Shown: positions 19,773 through 26,750 of the stretch, piece after piece | Layout of the letters: every line of letters begins with the position of its first letter | Numbering within the stretch: the first letter of the stretch is position 1 | Source of the DNA: a virus | IMG/VR virus record: IMGVR_UViG_3300046722_000030 | Coordinates: 1-30,123 of that record | Length of the DNA: 30,123 nucleotides | Reading direction: 5' to 3' (one strand) | Made by a program: the position numbers and the translations under genes | Notes under the pieces: model-generated | Told to the model about the DNA's origin: nothing | What the model saw: the letters and a program-made list of their open reading frames with translations, nothing else | Databases searched by the model: none

Positions 19773-20075
19773 TCACCTCAACAGTCTGCTGCGTTGGACG
19801 TTGGCTGCCGCCGTTATCTGAGTGGCGGCGGATGTCATCTCGTTTCGGAAGCTTTCGATGGCGGCGCCATTGCCCCTGGTAACTTGGGCATTCTCGACCA
19901 GCAGCAGCGGCAAGAAACTCACGGCGCAGCCCCAGTGGTCGATGTCCTTGGTCGATTGCGGATCTTTGCCGCGAAGCAACTGCCACCAGGGACACTTGTG
20001 GCAGACCTCGCTCATGTCCTTCCGGTGCAGCGGGCAGACCAGACCGGGTTCAGCGTGCGGGATCTGCGCCATCAT
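19773..20075 (-). CDS. Cys/His-containing phage protein, 100 aa
   Basis: ATG at 20075 (or the adjacent ATG at 20072) overlaps the upstream stop as ATGA. The N-terminal half carries LVCPLHRKDMSEVCHKCPWW and DHWGCAVSF: four Cys and two His spaced like a small zinc or redox module. The C-terminal half is a helix (VENAQVTRGNGAAIESFRN). I recall this protein beside fibre genes in several phages; its role is unknown. Confidence 0.7.
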   Translation of the reverse strand: MMAQIPHAEPGLVCPLHRKDMSEVCHKCPWWQLLRGKDPQSTKDIDHWGCAVSFLPLLLVENAQVTRGNGAAIESFRNEMTSAATQITAAANVQRSRLLR

Positions 20076-20398
20076 TGTTTTCCTAGTGCCGGTGGCGCCC
20101 TGCGGCGCGGGTCTAGTGGATGGTACGGGTCATCCGGCCTCTCCTCCGGTGGAGGGGGAGCCGCCGCTTCCCAGGCATCGAGCAGCCACTGGTATGGCGC
20201 AAAGCTGTCGATCTCGATGTTGGGTTCTCGGAGGTTGTCATAGGGATCCTCATCGACAAACTCGATGACGCCCTTGTGCTTCTCCTCGCTCCACTGGATG
20301 GCGTGGATGGTGTGGTCAACCTCGGTGCAGTCAACGCTGCGGCCTACGCCGTCAACGAACACCATGTTGTCAGACGGGATTACTGTTGCCGTTTTCAT
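20072..20398 (-). CDS. Fibre-associated small protein, 108 aa
   Basis: ATG at 20398 has AAGGA 8 bases upstream and overlaps the cupin gene by 29 bases. The start (KTATVIPSDNMVFVDGVGRS) and HTIHAIQWSEEKHKGVIEFV, IDSFAPYQWLLDAWEAA are typical of short proteins encoded next to tail fibres and often labelled fibre-assembly-like. The C-terminus is Pro-rich and disordered (PPPPEERPDDPYHPLDPRRR). A chaperone or adaptor role for fibres is inferred from position. Confidence 0.6.
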   Translation of the reverse strand: MKTATVIPSDNMVFVDGVGRSVDCTEVDHTIHAIQWSEEKHKGVIEFVDEDPYDNLREPNIEIDSFAPYQWLLDAWEAAAPPPPEERPDDPYHPLDPRRRAPPALGKQ

Positions 20399-20708
20399 GC
20401 TCCGGTTCCTTGGCTAGCTTCTTGGTGATGTGTACCGTTCGCGCATTGTCTTCGAGGCCTATGATCTCGTGCGGAAAGCCAGCGAAAGTATCAAGCACGG
20501 TGCCGCTCTCGTGTATGCCGTTCTCCACGGCGCCGTTCTCCATTATGATCCTGATCAGTACGCGCCCTCTGGCAACGATGATGATATGAGACGTTGCATC
20601 ATCGTGATTGTGCATCGGCAAGCAGTCACCCGCCTTTTGATAGTCGTACATCAGCAACTGTAGGTCGCCTATCTTGGCTCCGTTGATGACCGGCATGCCC
20701 ATACTCAT
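20370..20708 (-). CDS. Cupin-domain protein, 112 aa
   Basis: ATG at 20708 overlaps the oxygenase stop as TAATG; the frame reaches 20735 but only into that gene. A small single-domain cupin: motif 1 around PMHNHDDATSHIIIVARG (31-48) with H33, H35 and H41 as probable metal ligands, and motif 2 around TVLDTFAGFPHEI (70-82) with H80. An acidic or His residue in place of the canonical Glu is common in cupins. Fe(II), Mn or Zn binding is expected. Lies directly downstream of a 2-oxoglutarate oxygenase, so the two may form one modification module for fibres or host surface; substrate unknown. Confidence 0.75.
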   Translation of the reverse strand: MSMGMPVINGAKIGDLQLLMYDYQKAGDCLPMHNHDDATSHIIIVARGRVLIRIIMENGAVENGIHESGTVLDTFAGFPHEIIGLEDNARTVHITKKLAKEPEHENGNSNPV

Positions 20709-21277
20709 TAGCGCAACTCCGGTCCCGCCACCCACATAACGAGTGATCGCCGCACACCTTTCGTCACCGGCCTCACCTCGTGAACGATCTCAGAGCGAAA
20801 GAACGTCGCCATGCCCCGCATACGCGGCATGGTAACTGGTGTGAGGTTGTGCGGGTACAGCCACAACTCGCCGCCCTCGTAGTCTTCAGGTTTCGACAAC
20901 TGCAGGCTCATGCTCAGCTTGCGGTGATGATCGGTGTACTTGCCGTATGTACAGTCTGCATGAGAGCAGTAGCGGCCACCGTCGTATTCGGTCAGTTGTA
21001 GGTTTTCGATGGTCGTTAACTCCAGGTGGAAGTGCTTGTTGACTTGGTAGACCGCATCATCGAGAGCGGTGTAGAGCCACTCAATCTCAGGCTTAGGCAT
21101 CAACCAATCGATTGTGCTGTCCCTCTGCTCAGGATTAACCTTGCCAGCGTCAACCTTGCCAGCGTGTTTATTGTCGCTCCACAGCGCATCAATCTTGTCC
21201 AACTCCTCCGCAGCGAACACTTCAGACGAAGCAACCCACGCTTGGCGCGGATACGTTTGTAGCTTCCACATAGACAT
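20708..21277 (-). CDS. 2-oxoglutarate/Fe(II) dioxygenase, prolyl-hydroxylase-like, 189 aa
   Basis: Iron ligands are visible as the HxD motif in YCSHADCTY (H106, D108) and the distal His in SEIVHEVRPV (H166), followed ten residues later by an Arg (VRRSLVMWV, R176) that would bind 2-oxoglutarate. YEGGELWLYPHN and the GMATFFRS strand complete the double-stranded beta-helix. This is the PKHD/prolyl-4-hydroxylase type. Starts 2 bases after the stop of a Gly-rich fibre gene and is followed by a cupin, in the middle of tail-fibre genes with collagen-like repeats. Possible substrates: prolines in those fibres, or a host component. Phage oxygenases of this class near fibres are known in cyanophages. 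Confidence 0.85.
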   Translation of the reverse strand: MSMWKLQTYPRQAWVASSEVFAAEELDKIDALWSDNKHAGKVDAGKVNPEQRDSTIDWLMPKPEIEWLYTALDDAVYQVNKHFHLELTTIENLQLTEYDGGRYCSHADCTYGKYTDHHRKLSMSLQLSKPEDYEGGELWLYPHNLTPVTMPRMRGMATFFRSEIVHEVRPVTKGVRRSLVMWVAGPELR

Positions 21278-21279
21278 GT

Positions 21280-21873
21280 TCAGCTTGTCGTCACTTGCAC
21301 GTAGCCAGGACTACCGGCACTTCCAGGACTACCCCAACCGCCAGTGCCACCAGGACTGCCTGGATTGCCATTCTGAATTGGCACACCAGGGCTTGTATGC
21401 CAGTAACCAGGGGCACCTGCTGCACCGGCAGCACCATACATGCCAGCAGCTCCAGCAGTGCCAGCAGCGCCTACAACAACGCTGACACCTGTGCGTGGTT
21501 GAAGCGTGCTGCTGCTGCGTTGATACGTTGCGGTACCGGCAGCTTGGAATGATGATGCACCACCAGGACCACCAGCACCGCCTGGGCCACCAGCACCTCC
21601 TGCACCGCCACATCCGGGAGGAACATAGTATGCCGCCATACCCGGCCAGTACTGACAATTAGCGGGCGTCCACACGCCAACTCCGCAAGAGCAGTTGTAA
21701 AATATAGGATAGCTACCGGGTGTCCCGGGTGACCCGGGTGATCCTGGTGTTCCAGATGATCCTGGTGTGCCGTTCACAACATTGGCGGCGACGGCACGAT
21801 AATTATTCGGCACGATAAATGACGCAGGGCCATTGATCATGCTTGTCCCAGTTATGATGGCGAAGCCTCTCAT
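21280..21873 (-). CDS. Glycine-rich fibre-tip adhesin, 197 aa
   Basis: ATG at 21873 overlaps the collagen-like fibre stop as TGATG. After a short N-terminal domain (SMINGPASFIVPNNYRAVAA) there is a short Gly-X-Y run (NGTPGSSGTPGSPGSPGTPG) with prolines at the Y position, then a Gly-rich region of GGAGG and GAAG types and a PGGTGGWGSPGSAG ending. Two cysteine clusters (YNCSCG and PPGCGG) occur. This recalls polyglycine-II adhesins such as gp38 of S16-like phages, which cap fibres and set host range; such genes sit right after the fibre gene, as here. Structural similarity is inferred from composition. Confidence 0.7.
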   Translation of the reverse strand: MRGFAIITGTSMINGPASFIVPNNYRAVAANVVNGTPGSSGTPGSPGSPGTPGSYPIFYNCSCGVGVWTPANCQYWPGMAAYYVPPGCGGAGGAGGPGGAGGPGGASSFQAAGTATYQRSSSTLQPRTGVSVVVGAAGTAGAAGMYGAAGAAGAPGYWHTSPGVPIQNGNPGSPGGTGGWGSPGSAGSPGYVQVTTS

Positions 21874-23396
21874 CAGCCCAGGCTCGCGTTGACCGCCACA
21901 AGTTGCAGCAGTGTGTGGGTTGCATCAAAGACAGAATAGCTCATCACGCTCCACTTGTTGGCGATGGTGCCGATAGTGAACGCCGTATCACCGTCGCAGC
22001 AGTAGCCGTTCGATGTCAGACCGCTGAGCGTGCGGCTGCCGGTGGCGTCCTGTTTGATGGCGATCAGCCCATCGGTGCCGACAACCGGCGTCTGCAAATA
22101 GCCAAGGGTGCGATTGCCGCCCATTGAGTTAAGCCTGAAGTTGCGGCCAATTCCCCCACTTGAACCGCCCGGCACAACAATGGTGGCGGCGTCCGTCAGC
22201 AATACCCATGAGGTGTCGGGCGGAGGCGGCACGTTGGCGGCAACCTTGGCGTCCACATACTGCTTGGTTGCGGCGTGAAGAAGCGCCGTGGGATCTGCAC
22301 CCAGCGTTAAAAAACCGGACATGGTATCGCCGGTCTTGCTCACGAAATTGTTGATGTCGGGCTGCGGGCAGGCGACAATCCACTGGCCGGGCGGGCCGGA
22401 CGGGTCAATGTAAAACACATAAAGCAGCCCGCTATCACTCTCCCACCAAAGCGTGCCGGGCAGCGGATTGGCCGGGGCAACGTCCATGATGACAATGCCG
22501 GAACCACCCGTGGTTTTGTCATCGACATATTTTTTGGTGGCGCTGTGCAAATCTATTGTTGGTGCGCCGGACAGCGTCAGCAGGCCGGTCATGACGCCAC
22601 CGGACTTGGCGACCAGCGAGGTGTCGCTGGGGTGAACGTGGTCTTCCCGCGAATAGGCTGTCGCGGCGCCCGGCGCAGCCACTCCGTTCATCACCGGGTT
22701 GACGGTGCTGGGCGCCAGACCAAGGTTGGCGCGGGCAGTGGCGTAATTTGTCAAACCGGCAAGGTTCTCCGACTTGAGCATGTCACCGGAGCCGGAACCG
22801 GCTGGTCCGGTTGCTCCGGTGGGTCCGGTAGGTCCAGGGCTGCCCTGTGGCCCGGGGGGTCCGGTCAATCCAAGGGGTCCGGTCTGCCCAGGCACCCCCT
22901 GGTCACCCGGGTCACCCTTGTCCCCCTTGTCGCCCTTGACGCCCTGCGCCCCAGTCGATCCAGAGGGGCCAGCAGCGCCGGTCGAGCCGGATGCCCCGAC
23001 TGGCCCCTGGGGTCCAGGCGGTCCTGGAGGCCCAACGGCGCCAGCAGGCCCAGGCCCGCCAGACATATCAACGTATCGCTTGGTGGCCGCCTGCAAATCC
23101 AATGATGGATCGCTAGCCAATTCCAGCACGCCGGTCATGACGCCGCCAGACAGGGCCAGCCGTGACGTGTCGCTGGGGTGGATATGATCCTCTCTGGAGA
23201 ACTGAAACGAGATGCCCGGCAGGCCCGGCGTTTGATCCATTAGCGGGATAAGCAAACCGGCGGCGCCGGGCGCCGCCACGATGCCGCCATAAGTCGTCCA
23301 CTTCTCGCCGTCCCAGGTGTACTGGGGCACACCGGATATTCCCGGCGAGGGATACCTGTCTCCGATTGCTGGCGATGCCGGAAAATCGAAGGCCAT
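21873..23396 (-). CDS. Collagen-like tail fibre, 507 aa
   Basis: The N-terminal attachment module ([29 protein letters not shown]) and [19 protein letters not shown] match the 214-aa fibre. Residues 116-199 hold 28 uninterrupted Gly-X-Y triplets ([19 protein letters not shown] and [16 protein letters not shown] among them), which should form a trimeric collagen-like helix; six triplets have proline at Y. Two repeats of the type [12 protein letters not shown]...[13 protein letters not shown] and one near [18 protein letters not shown] follow, then a C-terminal beta-rich tip ending in a knob ([20 protein letters not shown]). ATG at 23396 has no strong ribosome site. Together with the oxygenase gene this is a candidate substrate. 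Confidence 0.85.
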   Translation of the reverse strand: MAFDFPASPAIGDRYPSPGISGVPQYTWDGEKWTTYGGIVAAPGAAGLLIPLMDQTPGLPGISFQFSREDHIHPSDTSRLALSGGVMTGVLELASDPSLDLQAATKRYVDMSGGPGPAGAVGPPGPPGPQGPVGASGSTGAAGPSGSTGAQGVKGDKGDKGDPGDQGVPGQTGPLGLTGPPGPQGSPGPTGPTGATGPAGSGSGDMLKSENLAGLTNYATARANLGLAPSTVNPVMNGVAAPGAATAYSREDHVHPSDTSLVAKSGGVMTGLLTLSGAPTIDLHSATKKYVDDKTTGGSGIVIMDVAPANPLPGTLWWESDSGLLYVFYIDPSGPPGQWIVACPQPDINNFVSKTGDTMSGFLTLGADPTALLHAATKQYVDAKVAANVPPPPDTSWVLLTDAATIVVPGGSSGGIGRNFRLNSMGGNRTLGYLQTPVVGTDGLIAIKQDATGSRTLSGLTSNGYCCDGDTAFTIGTIANKWSVMSYSVFDATHTLLQLVAVNASLG

Positions 23397-23400
23397 CTGA

Positions 23401-24633
23401 TCAACTCTTCTTCGCGAGAATTAGATCAACGTACTGAACCTGGAGCGCGACTGAGTGAGCGTGCGGCTGACCGCCAGCGCCCCCAGCAACGCCAGAGGTG
23501 AGCGCCGGGCAGTCAATGGTGTAGAGCGCGGTAGAGTACACAAAGTATCCCCAGATGCCGCCAGGGTTGTTCTCCTCGAACACGCCATACGGAATGGTAT
23601 GCTTGTGTTCGGCCATCTGCGACGAGGCCAGTGTGGCGCCGCTCGTTGCGTTCTGACTGAACACAGACGAGAACGGCGTGGCGCCGCCAGCGCCACCACC
23701 CGCAGTGCTGACGATGCGAAGCGCCTTGTCGTGATGCGTGGTGACCTGGACCCATCCGGTTGGCGCTGCCGCCTGATAGAACGGCAGCGTGGTGTCGGTC
23801 GGAAACGGCGGCGGGACGACGATGGAGGCGATAGCAGCGGCAATGTGATCGTCTACATATTTCTTGCTGACTGCCTCGTCATCGAACGTCGGCGGTTCAT
23901 GCACATGCAGCGGTCCGGTCATGCTGTCGCCGCTGCGCAGCACCAGCGTGCTGATGTCGGGCTGTGGACAGGCGATAACCCACTGCGGCGGACCGTTCAG
24001 ATCATTGTATCGGACATAAAGTAGTCCGGAGTCTGTATCCCACCAAAGCGTGTTATCGCGTGCTGCCGCAGGCGCCCCGTCTGATGTCTGCAATATTGTA
24101 TCGGCGTATTGCTTGGGCACAGCTTGCAGCGTGCCGGTCGGATCACCGGACAGCGTCAGCAGGCCGGTCATGGTGTCACCGGCCTTCAGAACGAACATCG
24201 ATGACTGATTGAGAACCCACGTCGTCCAGACGCCGCCAATCTTCATGCGGACATAGACGGGACCGTTTGGATCGGTCAGGTCGCGGGCCTCGATAATAAT
24301 CGCGCCTGGAGATGCCCAGTAGGCGATGCCAGCAAAGGCGTGGTTGGCGACGGGTGCATTGGTGGCGAGGATGTCTGAATAGAACGAGCCAGCCATCCAC
24401 GAATAGCTGTCGTAGTTGTCGATATGCTGGAGCATCTTCTCGGCGGATAGATTATTCAGGGCGCCGTCTGCGGTCGACGCACCCGTGCCACCAGCAACGA
24501 TAGGCCGTGGCGTGTTCAGATCCCGCTCAACGTCATGAACGAAAGAGTTGTACTTCTCGCTCTCAATCGTCGTGTCTGGAATGCCCTCGGTGCCGAGAGG
24601 TATGTGATAAATGTTTGAGCCGTCGCGTGGCAT
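23401..24633 (-). CDS. Tail fibre protein, 410 aa
   Basis: ATG at 24633 has GGGGGCG upstream. Begins with an adaptor-like part ([40 protein letters not shown]), the latter a common phage fibre repeat ('GGTGA.T...A..NL'). Two units of [20 protein letters not shown] and [20 protein letters not shown] with KYVDDHI are the same repeat found in the collagen-like fibre. The C-terminal 130 residues resemble a fibre tip: [53 protein letters not shown], with the HxH-type metal-binding signature of some T4/Mu-like fibre tips. Contains the other GANTC site in the window (24029). Confidence 0.8.
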   Translation of the reverse strand: MPRDGSNIYHIPLGTEGIPDTTIESEKYNSFVHDVERDLNTPRPIVAGGTGASTADGALNNLSAEKMLQHIDNYDSYSWMAGSFYSDILATNAPVANHAFAGIAYWASPGAIIIEARDLTDPNGPVYVRMKIGGVWTTWVLNQSSMFVLKAGDTMTGLLTLSGDPTGTLQAVPKQYADTILQTSDGAPAAARDNTLWWDTDSGLLYVRYNDLNGPPQWVIACPQPDISTLVLRSGDSMTGPLHVHEPPTFDDEAVSKKYVDDHIAAAIASIVVPPPFPTDTTLPFYQAAAPTGWVQVTTHHDKALRIVSTAGGGAGGATPFSSVFSQNATSGATLASSQMAEHKHTIPYGVFEENNPGGIWGYFVYSTALYTIDCPALTSGVAGGAGGQPHAHSVALQVQYVDLILAKKS

Positions 24634-24641
24634 GTCGCCCC

Positions 24642-26750
24642 CTATTCCGGTAGCCGGTATTTGCCGGTCCAGGGGACATAGCCCCGTCGCCCTAGATTGT
24701 ACTGCGCGATGCGGTCAGCGATTTGTGTCACCTCGGGGCTTTCTTTTGCCAACAGCACCTTGGCGATAGCATCGCGCTGACTTTCGCTTTGCCCCTTCGA
24801 GGCGCGAAGACCAAACTCGTAAGCGTTGCGGATGAAGCCGCCAGGGTTGCCGTGTGCGGCATTAGTTATCATGCCGACGACTTCGCCGCCTGCCGGTGCC
24901 GACGCCATGTCGGCGAGGTTCTCGGCGGTCGCTGGGCCACCCAGCGCCGCCTTCGAGGTGCGCTGCATTTCCTCTTCGCGATTAAGGAATTTTCGGAGCT
25001 GATCGGGCTGCTCCACGCCCTTAATTACCTGACGCGGCCCCTGGTACAGCGACAGCCGGTCCAGCTCTGCTTCACCCTTCGGGGATTTCTCTCGCAGGAT
25101 GCCGGGATAGTTGCCGGTCTTTTCCAATGGCTCGCGCACTGCATCGGCGTAGCCAATGCGGACGCCCTGCTGTTCGGTTGGCGGCATTCCCTCAAATGCA
25201 CGAAGCGTGTCGTCTGGCCGCCCCCGTGTCACCATCTCGCGTCCGGTTTGAACCGCATCCTTCACCGCCATTGGGCCAGCGAACTCTCGCCTTGCCTCGG
25301 CGTAGGCCGGGTTCATGGCGTCGACTTGTTCCAGCAGCCGGTTCTTCATGCCGACGAGAGCAGCGCCACGATTGGTCATTTTGCCGGTGATTGCGTCAGT
25401 CTCTTTTTCAATCAGCCCGTCCAGCCCCACTTTGAGAGTGTGGATGGTCTTCATGTTCGGTACGCCGCTGATGATCGGATCGCCAGCCTTGTCAAAGCCA
25501 GTAATCGCCGCTTCCTCTGGATTAAACGGCGTGCCGGTCCCGGCATTCCTGATGCGCTGGACAGCGACGCCTTCTCTGATGCCAGCCTTGGCCTCCGGCG
25601 TCGTGAAAATATCTTTCATGACGTCATTCCAGACCGGGTAACCGGGGTTCATGGACTTTTCATAAAGCGGGCCAGCGTTGGTCTCGGCCTGCTGTACCAG
25701 CCCCTCCTGCGCGGCCTTCGCAGTGGTCGGCGCACCAAGCGCCTTGCCTACCTCGCTGCCGACACGATACGGCATGCCAAGGTCGCGGGTTGTCAGCGCC
25801 TCAGTGACACGCTCGCGTGCCGGTCCAGGCTGCTTGGCGACACCGGCAAGGCCGCGCTGGCCTTCCTTGCCGATTGCATCCGCTATCGTGTACCCAGTCT
25901 GCCCAGAGGCATGAGCGTCGGCAACCTTCTGGAGGACTTGCTCCATCGTCTGGCCGCTGTCGCGAGCCATCTTCTCGACTTGCTCGATGGAGACGTTGTC
26001 AGCGGCGCGCAGCCGTGACATCTGCAAGATCCTGCCACCCCAGTTGAGGACAGGCGCAACAGCCGGAAGCACAGCCGCCAAACCACCGCCCAGGACGCCA
26101 CCCATCTTGGCATGAGCAATGCGCTCTTCGGCGGTGTTGCCTTCGCCAGCGCCAGCAGCGCCGCCAAAGCCAATGCCCTTTACAACATTCAGGCCGTACT
26201 GACGGGCCGCCTCTTCACCCTTTGTTGCTCCAGCCAGGGCCGTGGCCCTGGGGCCACCAAACACGCCAGCGCCGCTGGACAGGCCGCCGGTCAGTTCAGC
26301 GGCGCCACCCCAAAAGCCCTTGGTACTTTCGCGGGTCTTTCCCGCGTACAGGTCGGACAACGCCTTGGCGTAGTTATAGCCCTCGCCAATATCGGTGGTG
26401 CCGTGCCGGTACATCTCGATGGGCGTCGAAAGCGCAGCCAGCCCCTCGTCGGTCCAGTTCATGCCGGAGCCAAGACCGGCCCGCGTGGTGTAGTCGGACA
26501 CCCCACCTAGCGGGGCGCCTGCCTTCAGGGCGCGATCATATGTCTCGGTGGCAGCCTGCTGATACTTGTCGGGCGGGGGCGCTACAGGCGCCTGTGGCGG
26601 CGCCACGCGAAACTGCGCCCAGGCGTCCGGCTGCCCTGGCGCTGGCACCACAGTCGGCGGCTGGTCGCGCATGTCCGGCGACATCGTTGCCGGAGCTGGC
26701 AAACGAGGGTCGCGGAATTGTGCCCAGGGATCTTCGCCGTCTGCCATCAT
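24642..26750 (-). CDS. Internal virion / DNA ejection protein, 702 aa
   Basis: ATG at 26750 overlaps the previous stop as ATGA, with AGGAG upstream. The start is disordered and repeats DPWAQFRDPRLPAP and DAWAQFRVAPPQAP, two short copies that might bind a partner. A Gly/Ala-rich hydrophobic segment (about 150-245: GFWGGAAELTGGLSSGAG, GIGFGGAAGAGEGN, GGVLGGGLAAVLPAVAPVLN) could form membrane-interacting helices, followed by a long helical body of about 450 residues. Large, mostly helical proteins next to a lysozyme-domain protein are typical for podovirus ejection proteins that build a channel through the envelope. No enzyme motif recognised. Confidence 0.65.
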   Translation of the reverse strand: MMADGEDPWAQFRDPRLPAPATMSPDMRDQPPTVVPAPGQPDAWAQFRVAPPQAPVAPPPDKYQQAATETYDRALKAGAPLGGVSDYTTRAGLGSGMNWTDEGLAALSTPIEMYRHGTTDIGEGYNYAKALSDLYAGKTRESTKGFWGGAAELTGGLSSGAGVFGGPRATALAGATKGEEAARQYGLNVVKGIGFGGAAGAGEGNTAEERIAHAKMGGVLGGGLAAVLPAVAPVLNWGGRILQMSRLRAADNVSIEQVEKMARDSGQTMEQVLQKVADAHASGQTGYTIADAIGKEGQRGLAGVAKQPGPARERVTEALTTRDLGMPYRVGSEVGKALGAPTTAKAAQEGLVQQAETNAGPLYEKSMNPGYPVWNDVMKDIFTTPEAKAGIREGVAVQRIRNAGTGTPFNPEEAAITGFDKAGDPIISGVPNMKTIHTLKVGLDGLIEKETDAITGKMTNRGAALVGMKNRLLEQVDAMNPAYAEARREFAGPMAVKDAVQTGREMVTRGRPDDTLRAFEGMPPTEQQGVRIGYADAVREPLEKTGNYPGILREKSPKGEAELDRLSLYQGPRQVIKGVEQPDQLRKFLNREEEMQRTSKAALGGPATAENLADMASAPAGGEVVGMITNAAHGNPGGFIRNAYEFGLRASKGQSESQRDAIAKVLLAKESPEVTQIADRIAQYNLGRRGYVPWTGKYRLPE

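Noticed and set aside
24723-26018. 431-codon open frame on the plus strand
   Set aside because: It lies fully antisense to the 702-aa internal virion protein, which has overlap coupling at both ends and normal protein composition. The plus frame reads as Cys/His/Arg-rich shadow sequence with no family signature.
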